From: Streptomyces sp. NBC_00193
GTDB taxonomy: Bacteria > Actinomycetota > Actinomycetes > Streptomycetales > Streptomycetaceae
Assembly: GCF_026342735.1 (NCBI RefSeq)
Contig: NZ_JAPEMM010000001.1
Span: forward strand, 3,782,001 to 3,846,000
DNA length: 64,000 bases
Direction: 5' to 3'
The translations under genes were made by a program, and so were the position numbers. Numbering within the stretch: position 1 is the first letter of the stretch; every line of letters begins with the position of its first letter. Below the pieces are notes generated by a model, which saw only the letters and a program-made list of their open reading frames with translations, searched no databases and was not told the origin of the DNA. Below, piece by piece: positions 8,252-17,400 of this stretch.

Positions 8252-10501
8252 TTACGGCCAGCGGGACGTGGTCAGGTGGGCCAGGGTGGGTTCCGGGGTG
8301 GCTGAGGGGGCCGGTGGGGTGGGGCGGCGGTCTTCCAGGGGGGTGATGGGGGCCGTGGGCTGGCTCAGGAAGACGCGGCGGACCACGCGCTCCGCCGCCT
8401 GGCCGTCGTCGTGCGTGCAGAACCGGGTCCGGAAGGACGCGCGGAGCTGCGCGGAGCGCGAGCCCTGCCAGTGGCCGGTGGAGAAGATGTCCACCAGCTC
8501 GTCCTCGGTGCGGGCGATCGCGCCCGGGGGGAAGGCGCGCAGGTCGAAGTACGTGCCGCGGGAGGCCTCGTACGCCTCCCAGTCGTCCGCGTGGATCACG
8601 ATCGGGCGGTCCAGGGCCGCGTAGTCGAACATGAGTGACGAGTAGTCCGTCACGAGCGCGTCCGAGGCCAGGCAGAGTTCCTCCACCGAGGGGTGGGAGG
8701 AGACGTCCAGGAGGCGCGGGTGGGGGTCGGGGGCGGGTGAGCCCGCGTACGTGAGGTGGGTGCGGGTCAGGATCGTGTAGCGCGGGCCCAGGTCGCGCAG
8801 GATGCGGTCGAAGTCCGGGTGGGCCGGGCGGCTGCGCCGGTAGTCACGGTGGGTCGGTGCGTACAGGATCGCCGTGGAGCCCGGCGGGATGCCGAGGCGT
8901 TCGCGCAGTTCCAGGACGTCCGCCTGCGTGGCCCGGTGGAACACGTCGTTGCGGGGGTAGCCGTACTCCAGCGTGGTGTACGAGGACGGGACCGCCTTCT
9001 CCCAGACGAGCGTGGAGTGGCGGTTCGAGGAGAGCAGGTAGTCCCACTGGTCCGCGCCGCGGAGCAGGCCCGCGAAGTCCGTGGTGGGGGTGGCCGCCGG
9101 GCGGTCCTGGAGGTCGAGGCCGACCCGCTTGAGCGGGGTGCCGTGCTGGGTCTGGAGGAGGATCTGGCCCGGGCGCTTGACCAGGGTGCGGTCGAAGTTG
9201 ACGTTCGTGACGAGGTAGGTGGCGCGGGCCAGGGCCGTCCAGTACGCCGCCGAGCCCGGGCGGAGCGGGGTGGTGCCGCGGGGCAGGGTCGAGGCGTGCG
9301 CGGGATCGCAGATCCAGGCCGTCCGCATGCGCGGGGCGAGTTCGCGCAGCTTGGCCTCGATCGCCGCCGGGTTGCAGGCGTAACCGCCGTGCCAGTACGC
9401 GGAGAAGACCGCCAGCTCCGGGCGGAGCGGGAGCAGGCGCTGAGCGCGGTAGTGCAGGCGCAGGACGCTCTCGCGCAGGCCCCGGCCCAGGGTGGCTCCG
9501 GCGCGGCCCGCGGTGAGCGAGGCCGAGCGGAGCAGGGAGAGGACGCGGTACGCGCGCCTCGTGCCCAGCCGCATCAGGAGGTGGCGGGTGCGGTCGGTGC
9601 GGCTCAGGGACAGCGGCCGGGGGCCCGGCACCCGGTAGCGGCGCAGCAGGGCCGAGGCCCGGGCGAAGAACTCGGCGCGGGCGGCGCGCGGGAGCCGGCG
9701 CGGGTCCGCGTACAGGGCGCAGAAGTGCTCGGCCATCCGCCGGTGCACGGCGGGCCGCCAGCGCTCCAGCTCGGGGCGGGTGGCGAGGTAGCCGAAGACG
9801 CGGTCGTACTGGTCGAAGACGTCCAGGTGGCGGCGGGTGGACGTGGTCAGGATCGAGCCCGTGCGGCGCTGGCGGTAGTGCACGCAGACCCGGTCGAGGA
9901 CGGCGACCGACTCCGCCGCCAGGAGCGCCGGGTAGGTCCAGGGGGTGTCCTCGTAGAAGCCGGGCGGGAAGGAGAGGCCCTCGCGCTCCACGTACTCGCG
10001 GCGGTAGGCCTTGTTCCACACCACCATCAGCATGCCGAGGAGGGCGGGGCGGTCGGCGAGGCGGAAGCTGGCCGGGCCCTCCTCGGAGAGGCGGTGGGAC
10101 TGGCTGTTGCGGACCAGCTCGCCGGTCCAGTAGGTGCGCGCGTAGTCGTAGACGAGGACGTCCGGGGAGCCGGTGGCCTTCAGCCGGTCGGTGATGGCCT
10201 GCAGGGCGCCGGGGGCCAGGGTGTCGTCGCCGTCGAGGAAGAGCACGTAGTCGCCGGTGGCCCGGGACAGGCCCGCGTTGCGGGCCGGGCCCAGGCCCAG
10301 GTTGTGCGCCAGGTGCACGGCGGTGACCCGGGGGTCGCGGGCCGCGCATTCGTCGATGATCGAACCGCAGGCGTCCGGGGAGGCGTCGTCGACCACGATC
10401 AGTTCGAGATCCGGGTACGACTGGGTCAGGACCGAGTCCAGACTCTCCTGGAGGTACGCCTGGACCTTGTACGCGGGCACGATGACGCTGAACCGGGGCA
10501 C
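8252..10501 (-). CDS. Bifunctional family-2 glycosyltransferase / CDP-glycerol glycerophosphotransferase
   Basis: 749 residues. Residues 1 to ~230 are a GT-A fold: RFSVIVPAYK at the start, VVDDASPD, and the metal-binding LFLDGDDT. From about residue 380 the protein is a TagF-like (Glyphos_transf) domain with TQHGTPLK and YAPTHRDYR, and a late TDYSSLMFDYA. Such enzymes transfer polyol phosphates from CDP-glycerol-type donors to build wall teichoic acid or related glycans on the inner membrane face. The GTG at 10501 was chosen because it places PRFSVIVPAYK at the N-terminus as in homologues I recall; an ATG at 10528 would add nine residues. Together with the TagGH-like exporter it forms a surface-polymer locus. 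The actual polymer cannot be read from the sequence. Confidence 0.87.
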   Translation of the reverse strand: MPRFSVIVPAYKVQAYLQESLDSVLTQSYPDLELIVVDDASPDACGSIIDECAARDPRVTAVHLAHNLGLGPARNAGLSRATGDYVLFLDGDDTLAPGALQAITDRLKATGSPDVLVYDYARTYWTGELVRNSQSHRLSEEGPASFRLADRPALLGMLMVVWNKAYRREYVEREGLSFPPGFYEDTPWTYPALLAAESVAVLDRVCVHYRQRRTGSILTTSTRRHLDVFDQYDRVFGYLATRPELERWRPAVHRRMAEHFCALYADPRRLPRAARAEFFARASALLRRYRVPGPRPLSLSRTDRTRHLLMRLGTRRAYRVLSLLRSASLTAGRAGATLGRGLRESVLRLHYRAQRLLPLRPELAVFSAYWHGGYACNPAAIEAKLRELAPRMRTAWICDPAHASTLPRGTTPLRPGSAAYWTALARATYLVTNVNFDRTLVKRPGQILLQTQHGTPLKRVGLDLQDRPAATPTTDFAGLLRGADQWDYLLSSNRHSTLVWEKAVPSSYTTLEYGYPRNDVFHRATQADVLELRERLGIPPGSTAILYAPTHRDYRRSRPAHPDFDRILRDLGPRYTILTRTHLTYAGSPAPDPHPRLLDVSSHPSVEELCLASDALVTDYSSLMFDYAALDRPIVIHADDWEAYEASRGTYFDLRAFPPGAIARTEDELVDIFSTGHWQGSRSAQLRASFRTRFCTHDDGQAAERVVRRVFLSQPTAPITPLEDRRPTPPAPSATPEPTLAHLTTSRWP

Positions 10502-10648
10502 GGCACATCCAGGGGTCGGCGCGGGCATATGGCCCAGGAACCCCCGGCGTGGTGATCGGGTTACGCAGGGTGCGGCATTCGGGTTACGGAGCGTCAACCA
10601 CGCACGTCAATGCCGTGATCCACACCGCCCTGCGTGATCCACACCGCT

Positions 10649-11506
10649 CTACTTGATCGCTCCCGCCATCACCCCCGAGACGAACTGCCGCTGGAAGGCG
10701 AAGAAGACGACGAGCGGCACCACCATCGACAGGAAGGCGCCGGGCGCCAGCACGTCGATGTTGTTCCCGAACTGCCGCACCTGCTGCTGGAGCGCGACCG
10801 TGACGGGCGGGTGCGCCGAGTCCGCGAAGACCAGGGCGACCAGCATGTCGTTCCACACCCACAGGAACTGGAAGATGCCGAGCGAGGCGATCGCCGGACC
10901 GCCCAGCGGCAGCACCACCCGTGCGAACAGCCGCAGTTCGCCCGCCCCGTCGAGACGGGCCGCCTCCAGCAGCTCGCGCGGGATCTCCGCGAAGAAGTTG
11001 CGCAGCAGGAACACGGCGAACGGCAGCCCGAAGGCGGTGTGGAAGAGGACCACGCCCGCCGTGGTCTCGAACAGGCCGATGGAGCCGAAGAGTTCGGAGA
11101 CCGGGATCAGCGCCACCTGGACGGGTACGACGAGCAGCGCGACCACGATCAGGAACAGCCAGTCGCGGCCGGGGAACTCCAGCCAGGCGAAGGCGTATCC
11201 GGCGAACGCCCCCAGCGCCAGGACGAGCAGGGTCGCCGGGACGGCGATGGCCGCCGTGTCGATCAGCGAGCCCGTGACGGTCTCGTTGGCCAGCAGCCGC
11301 TCGTAGTTGTCGGCCGTCAGCCGGGAGGGCGCCGTCAGCGCCTGCCACCAGCCGCCGTCGTTCAGCGCGGTGGGGGAGAGGAAGGAGGAGACCAGCAGCC
11401 CGAGCGTCGGCAGCAGCCAGAACAGGCCCGCGAGGACCAGGAAGACGCGCAGCGCCCCGCCGGCCGCCCGGGCGGCGAGGGACCGCGCGGTGGGTGGTGT
11501 GCTCAT
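10649..11506 (-). CDS. Carbohydrate ABC transporter permease (MalG/AmyC type)
   Basis: 285 residues with six predicted membrane helices. The EAA loop is visible as ELLEAARLDGAGELRLFARVVLPLGGPA, split here as ELLEAARLDGAGE and LFARVVLPLGGP, where the ATPase docks. The start is the ATG at 11506, which overlaps the upstream permease stop by 4 bp (ATGA), indicating translational coupling. It is the last gene of a three-gene importer operon. No ATP-binding gene is present, consistent with the shared MsiK ATPase used by Streptomyces sugar importers (family knowledge). The sugar is unknown. Confidence 0.92.
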   Translation of the reverse strand: MSTPPTARSLAARAAGGALRVFLVLAGLFWLLPTLGLLVSSFLSPTALNDGGWWQALTAPSRLTADNYERLLANETVTGSLIDTAAIAVPATLLVLALGAFAGYAFAWLEFPGRDWLFLIVVALLVVPVQVALIPVSELFGSIGLFETTAGVVLFHTAFGLPFAVFLLRNFFAEIPRELLEAARLDGAGELRLFARVVLPLGGPAIASLGIFQFLWVWNDMLVALVFADSAHPPVTVALQQQVRQFGNNIDVLAPGAFLSMVVPLVVFFAFQRQFVSGVMAGAIK

Positions 11507-12852
11507 CGGCGGGCCTCCCGGCGCATCCGGCGGATGTTGTAGGCCATGACGGGAGCCACGAGCACCAGCAGCAGCACCGCGATGGCACTGCCCAGCCCCG
11601 GATCGGCGTCCGTGCCGAAGGAGGTCCGGTACAGCTGGAGCGCCAGGACGTTGGCGTCGTCCTGCACGGCGCCCGGGGCGATCACGAAGACCAGGTCGAA
11701 GACCTTCATGACGTTGATGACGAGGGTCACCAGCACGACGGCCAGGACGGGCGCCAGCAGCGGCACGGTGATCCGCCGCAGCACCTGCCACTCGCTCGCC
11801 CCGTCCACCCGCGCCGCCTCCAGCAGTTCGCGCGGTACGGCGGCCAGCCCGGCCCCGATCAGCACCATCGCGAACCCGGCCCACATCCACACGTAGGCAC
11901 CGATCACCGCCGGGGTCACCAGGGTCGGGCCGAGCCACTCGACGCCCCCGTAGGCCTCCCGGAAGTTCGAGGCAGGCAGCCGCAGCAGGGCGCCGTCGGC
12001 CGCGGCGGACAGGGTGAAGGTGCCGTCGGCCCGGGTCCGCGCCGAGTCGACGACCCGGCCGTCCTTGACCGCCTCGACGCGCAGCCCCGACAGGGCGGAC
12101 TCGGTGGGGTCGACCGTGTTCGTCGTACCGCCCCCGCCCCGGGTGAAGTCCTGCCAGGCCGTGCCGGTGACCTTCCCGGGTCCGGGGGCTGCCGCCTTCG
12201 CCGTGGCGGTGCCCTCGGGCAGGGCCTCGGGGGCGATCCCGACCAGCGGGAGGAGCGCCGGCACGCCCGCCCGTACCGGATCGCGGGTCACGTACGCGCC
12301 CCCGTCGGCCGGGAGCAGCGGCGAGTCCCGGCCGGGGCGGGCCTTGGGGAAGGCGGAGGACTCGGCGAAGGTGTCGTGCACGCCGACCCAGACGGCGTTG
12401 GCCACGCCCCGGTCGGGGTCGGCGTCGTAGACGAGCCGGAAGATGATGCCCGCCGCGAGCATCGAGATGGCCATCGGCATGAAGACGATCAGCTTGAAGG
12501 CCGTTCCCCAGCGCACCCGTTCGGTCAGCACGGCGAAGAGCAGACCGAGCGCGGTGGCGGTGACCGGGGCCAGCACCACCCAGATCGCCGTGTTCCCGAG
12601 CGCGGTGCGGATCGTGTCGTCGCGCAGGATCTCCCCGTAGTTCCCGGCGCCCACGAACTCCTCGCCGGAGCGGTCGAAGAAGCTGCGGTAGAGCGAGTAG
12701 CCGATGGGGTGCACGACGAGCGCGCCGAGCAGGACGAGGGAGGGGAGGAGGAACGCCGCGGCGGTCAGCCGGCGGCGCCGGGTCTCCTTGGCCTTCGGGG
12801 AGCGGGGGCCGGTGGCGGGGCCCGCCACCGGGGTGGTCGCGGGGGAGGCCAT
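11503..12852 (-). CDS. Carbohydrate ABC transporter permease (MalF type) with a large extracytoplasmic insert
   Basis: 449 residues, longer than the usual ~300 for this permease type. The N-terminus is a basic cytoplasmic tail, then the first helix at LTAAAFLLPSLVLLGALVVH. Between the helix near residue 140 and the next near 300 lies a ~160-residue hydrophilic insert rich in Gly, Thr and Asp, recalling the P2 loop of MalF that contacts the binding protein. Part of the insert (VEAVKDGRVVDSARTRADG) resembles a small beta-sandwich of the carboxypeptidase-regulatory kind. The EAA loop ELLEAARVDGASEWQVLRRI is intact. The gene follows the binding protein by 5 bp and overlaps the next permease. Confidence 0.9.
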   Translation of the reverse strand: MASPATTPVAGPATGPRSPKAKETRRRRLTAAAFLLPSLVLLGALVVHPIGYSLYRSFFDRSGEEFVGAGNYGEILRDDTIRTALGNTAIWVVLAPVTATALGLLFAVLTERVRWGTAFKLIVFMPMAISMLAAGIIFRLVYDADPDRGVANAVWVGVHDTFAESSAFPKARPGRDSPLLPADGGAYVTRDPVRAGVPALLPLVGIAPEALPEGTATAKAAAPGPGKVTGTAWQDFTRGGGGTTNTVDPTESALSGLRVEAVKDGRVVDSARTRADGTFTLSAAADGALLRLPASNFREAYGGVEWLGPTLVTPAVIGAYVWMWAGFAMVLIGAGLAAVPRELLEAARVDGASEWQVLRRITVPLLAPVLAVVLVTLVINVMKVFDLVFVIAPGAVQDDANVLALQLYRTSFGTDADPGLGSAIAVLLLVLVAPVMAYNIRRMRREARR

Positions 12853-12857
12853 CGGGA

Positions 12858-14246
12858 TCAGTTCCCGTAGGCCTTGGCCGCGTCCGCCTCCAGCCTCGCC
12901 TGCGTCCCCGCGATGTCGGCCGGGTTCGCCAGGAAGTCCTGGAGCGCCTTCCACTCGCCCGCGCCCGGGGTCCCGCCGAAGGCCGCCGGAGCCTGGTCCG
13001 ACATGTCGAAGCGGAAGTTGTCGCCCGCCGCGATCAGGGCCTCGGCGATGCCGCGCTGGATGTCGTTCGGGTACGCGTCCGGTGCGAGCGCCTTGTTCGG
13101 GGAGAGGAAGCCGCCCTCACGGGCATGGATCCGCGCCGCGTCCACCGAGGCCAGGAACGTCAGCAGCGCCTGCGCGCCCTTGGAGGCCTTCAGCGCGACC
13201 GCCACGTCCCCGCCCGAGACCACCGGCGCCTTGGCGCCGACCGCCGGGAAGGGGAAGACCAAAGCGTCCGTGCCCACCTTCGCGTCCGTCTGGGCGATGT
13301 TGACCGCCACGAAGTCGCCCTCGTAGACCATCGCGGCGGCCGGCCGGTCGCCGCCGGTGAAGGTCTGCGTCACCGACTTCGGGAACTCGGTCGCCAGCGC
13401 CCCGCTCTGGCCGCCCGCCAGGAAGTCCTTGCGGCCGAACAGCTCGGCGAGCGAGGTCAGCGCCTGCTTCACGCTGTCGTCCGTCCACTTGAGCTCGTGC
13501 TTGGCCAGCTGGTCGTACTTCTCCGGGCCCGCCTGCGAGAGGTAGACGTTCTCGAACCAGTCGGTCAGGGTCCAGCCGTCGGCCCCCGCCACCGAAACCG
13601 CCGGGGTACCGGACGCGGACAGGGTGTCGGCGGCCGTCAGCAGCTCCTTCCAGGTCGCCGGGGGCCGTACGCCCGCCGCCTCGAAGGCCTTCGCGTTGTA
13701 CCAGATCAGCGACTTGTTGGCGGCCTTGTAGTAGACGCCGTACTGGGTGCCGTCGACCGCGCCCAGCTTCTTCCAGCCGGGCGAGTAGTTCTGGTCCAGC
13801 TGGGCCTGCGCGTCGGCGCCGACCGGCTGCGCCCACTTGTTCTTGACCGCCGCGACCAGCGCCCCGACCTGCGGGAGCAGCGCCACGTCCGGCGGGGCGC
13901 CGCCCGCGATCTTGGAGCCGAGGAAGGTGACGATCGGGTCCTGCGCCGGGACGAAGGTGACCGTGGCGCCCGTCCGCCGCTCGAACTCCTTCAGGACCTT
14001 GACGAAGTTCGCCTGTTCCGCGCCCGTCCAGACGGCGGCGACCTCCAGCTTCTCCCCGTCGAGACGGGGTAACGCGACGGACGGCCCGCCCGAGGTGTCG
14101 GGGCCGTCCGTGCCCTTCGCCGGCTCCTTGCCGTCGCCGCCGCACGCGCTGAGCGCCAGCGCGCCCACCACGGCCAGGGCGGCCCACGTGTGCCGTCGGC
14201 GCTGGGATGTCCGGAGTGTCGTGCGGCTCGTTCCGTGCTTGCGCAT
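12858..14246 (-). CDS. Sugar ABC transporter substrate-binding lipoprotein
   Basis: 462 residues. A basic N-terminus, hydrophobic core (WAALAVVGALAL) and lipobox LSAC show a lipoprotein anchored to the outer face of the membrane. The mature protein has the features of family-1 extracellular solute-binding proteins: VAAVWTGAEQANF near the start, TFVPAQDPIV, and the hinge-region phrase ATWKELLTAADTL. The C-terminal part, YPNDIQRGIAEAL, matches alpha-glucoside/oligosaccharide binders in general form. The ATG at 14246 gives the compact signal; an ATG at 14294 would add 16 residues with no role. It heads the importer operon. The substrate is inferred only as a sugar or oligosaccharide. Confidence 0.9.
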   Translation of the reverse strand: MRKHGTSRTTLRTSQRRRHTWAALAVVGALALSACGGDGKEPAKGTDGPDTSGGPSVALPRLDGEKLEVAAVWTGAEQANFVKVLKEFERRTGATVTFVPAQDPIVTFLGSKIAGGAPPDVALLPQVGALVAAVKNKWAQPVGADAQAQLDQNYSPGWKKLGAVDGTQYGVYYKAANKSLIWYNAKAFEAAGVRPPATWKELLTAADTLSASGTPAVSVAGADGWTLTDWFENVYLSQAGPEKYDQLAKHELKWTDDSVKQALTSLAELFGRKDFLAGGQSGALATEFPKSVTQTFTGGDRPAAAMVYEGDFVAVNIAQTDAKVGTDALVFPFPAVGAKAPVVSGGDVAVALKASKGAQALLTFLASVDAARIHAREGGFLSPNKALAPDAYPNDIQRGIAEALIAAGDNFRFDMSDQAPAAFGGTPGAGEWKALQDFLANPADIAGTQARLEADAAKAYGN

Positions 14247-14407
14247 GGCGGTGCCCCCGATGCCTCGCTGGCGATGGTGTGTCCCGTGCCACAAGGTCTA
14301 CGCCGCCCCGCCCGCCCCCGCAATACCGCCTCGCGGCGTACGGGGGTGGGCGGAGGACCGCTCGGGGGCCGGTCAGGGGGCAGGTCGGCGGCGGCCCGGA
14401 CGCCGGT

Positions 14408-17400
14408 TCAGGGCGCCGGCGGGAACAGCACCGGTACCGCCGACACCAGGTGCGAGGCCCGGTCCAGGGCGCTGGCCAGGAGCGCCAGGTCGGTCGGGCC
14501 GTTGCCCAGCTCGCGGACCGGGCGACGGGCCGGCGGATCGCCCATCCGCTCCCACTCCACCGGCACCACCGTCGGCCGCAGCGTGGCCGTCCGGGGGATC
14601 CGGCCGGTGACCCGGCCGCCCTGGAACGCAACCGTGCGCCCGTCGGCGTACCGGAGCACGCCCCGGCCCGGCCCCGGCTGGTCGGGGGCGTCGAGCTCCA
14701 CGCGCAGGGTCGTGAGCCGGGCCAGCTCGGTGTCGGCCGTCCGGTCCGGGCGGGCACTGGTGGCCACCAGGTGCACCCCGAGCCGGGCTCCCTCGCGGGC
14801 CACCGCCTCCAGCGCGCGGACCACCGAACCGGCGGCGGGCCGGCCCGTACTGCCCAGGCCCGGCGCGACCAGCGCGTCGAAGTCGTCCACGAGCACGACG
14901 AGGCGCGGCAGCGGGCTGGGCCCGGCCGCCGGATCGGTACGGGTGGCCGAGGAGCGCAGCCGCAGGGTGCCGGAACGCTGGGGTTCGAGATCGCCGCGCA
15001 GCTCGCCGGGGGTGGGCTGGCGGGGGGAGACCATCCGGTCGGAGACCTCGCGCACGGCGTGCCACTCGGAGAACGGCACCCCGTCCAGGAGCTCGGACCG
15101 CCGCTTCAGCTCGGCGCCCAGCGCCTGCGCGAACTCCCGCATCCGCAGCGGGTCCGAGGCGACCAGGTGCGCCGAGACGTGCGGCAGCTCCGTACAGGGC
15201 AGCAGGCCGTCGCCGCGCTCGCCGCCGGCCCCGTCGAGCAGGACCAGGCCGAGCCGGTCGGGACGGGCGGCCGCCGACAGGGAGGCCGCCACGGAGCGCA
15301 GCAGTTCCGTACGGCCGCTGCCGGCGGGTCCCTCGATCAGCACGTGCGGCCCGTCGGTGACCAGTTCGGCGCCCACCGGCCCGCGCCGACCGGTGCCGAG
15401 GACTATCTCCGCGAGCCCGCCGACGCGCTGCCCCTGGTCGGTGGAGGCGGCCCAACGGGCCATCAGCGAAGCCGGGGTGGCCCGGGCCAGCCCCAACTCG
15501 TCGAGCAGGCGGGAGGTCTGTGGCAGGTTTGCGGCGGCCGGCCGGTAACCGCCCTCCGTGACCGGGGAGTCGGCCTTGAGCGGGGCCAGGGCGCGGGCGA
15601 ACCGCTCCGCCCAGGCCGCCGACACGGCGTCCGCCGTGGCCGTACCACCGGACCCGGTCGGTGCGCCGCCCGAGACCGCGAAGGTCCGTACGGTCGTGGC
15701 CACATCACCGCTGAGCAGGGCAGCGGCCCGGCAGTCCCGGAAGGCGGGGGCGGCCGCGCAGGCCGCCTCGTAGGTCTCGGCGACGGGCGACGCGGGCGTC
15801 GCGGCCGGAGCCTCGGCCAGGACCAGCACGTGGATCCCGGCGGCCGGCCCGTGCGAGGTCAGCCGGCCGGTGATGTCCCGCAGCGCCCCGGGGCCGGGGT
15901 CCCCGTCGAGGACCAGGAGGGTGTACGGGCCCCGGTAGGCGTACGAGGCCTCGCGCACCGCGTCCGCGCCGGCCGTGGCCCAGTGGGTGCCGAGGGGGCC
16001 GTCGTCGAGCCGCCGGGTCAGCTCCCCGGCACGGGCGGCCGCCTGATCGCGGTCGTACGCGAGCAGCAGCCGGCAGTCCTGCCCGTGTGCCGGGCGTACG
16101 TGGGGCAGCCAGCCGAGCCAGCCCCAGTCACGGCGGCGTTCGGCGAGCGGGCGGGCCCGGTCGGTGGAGACCAGCACGATCTCCAGGCGCTGGCCGGGGG
16201 CGTGCAGGGCCGCCAGCCGTGCGATGACGGAGCGGGCCACACCGGTCAGCCGGGCCCGGGGTCCGGCGATCCCGAGCGCGCCGGTCTCGCGGAGCGCGAC
16301 CTCGCTGCCCGCGCCGAGCGTGACGTCGAGCCCGGCCGGGCCGGCCCACAGCCGCGGGGCCGGCCCCAGGGCGGTGAGCAGCAGGGCCGCGGGATCGTCG
16401 GAGCCGGGCCGCGCGGTGACGGCGGCCGCGGGCTCGGCGACCGCCTCCACCTCGGCGGCATCCGCCCCGCGCACCCACTTGCGCGCCCAGGCGCCGATGC
16501 CGCGACGCCCTGCGCGGCGGGGTTCGGCCTCGCGGACCGCCTCGGGCTCCTCCCAGCCGCCCGCGCCGTGATGCTCGACCCCGGTCCGCTGCCCGGGCCC
16601 GGGCCCGGCGTGACGGTACGGGTCGGCGGCGCTGCTTCCGTGGGCTCCGGCGTACGGGTCCGCGGCGCTGCTTCCGCCGTGGGCTGCTCCGGCATACGGG
16701 CCTGCGGCTCCGCCTTCGTGCTGTGCTCCGGCGTACGGGTCCGCCGCTCCGCCCCCGTGGGCCGCTCCCGCGTACGGGCCTGCGGCTCCGGCCGGGTGCG
16801 GCGCTGCGGCGTGCCGCCCGGGGGTGCTGTCGGGGTGTGCCGCGCCGGCCTGCTGCCCGGGGGCTGCGCCGGGGTGCCGCCCGGGGGAGTGGTCGGGGTG
16901 CGGTGCTCCGGCGTGCCGCCCCGGGGTTGCTCCGGGGTGTTCCGCGCCGCCGTAGGGGCCCGTGGCGCCCGGGGCTGCGCCCGGGTGTGCCGGTCCGCCG
17001 TACTGGCCGGCGGCGCCGGAACGGTCGGGGACCGGGTGGTGTCCGGTGCCCGGGGCGCCGGTTCCTGACCCGGACCGGGAGCCCGACCCGGGCCTGGCGA
17101 TGCGGCCGGCCCGCTGCGGGTCGGCGTCGCCGCCCTGGCCGGCCTCGCCGTACGGCCAGGGGTCCGGGGAAGCGGAGCCGGACGCGTTCCAGCCGCCTCC
17201 GGTGTGGTGTTCGGTGCCCCGGGCGGCCGGGACCGCTCCGGCGCCGCCGTCCCGGTGCCCCGCGGGCGCGCCCGGGGTCCCGTACCCGGGCCGGCCGGGG
17301 TCGGGGGCGGAGCCCCCGTTTCGGGGAGGGGCGGGGTGGGGGATCTGTCCTTGCGCTCCCAGGCTCTGCCCGTCGCCGGGGTACGCCCCACGGCTCCGGG

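Noticed and set aside
14281..14330. DasR-like operator (GGTCTA) before the sugar importer
   Set aside because: Only one half-site (AAGGTCTA) is present, without the complementary half.
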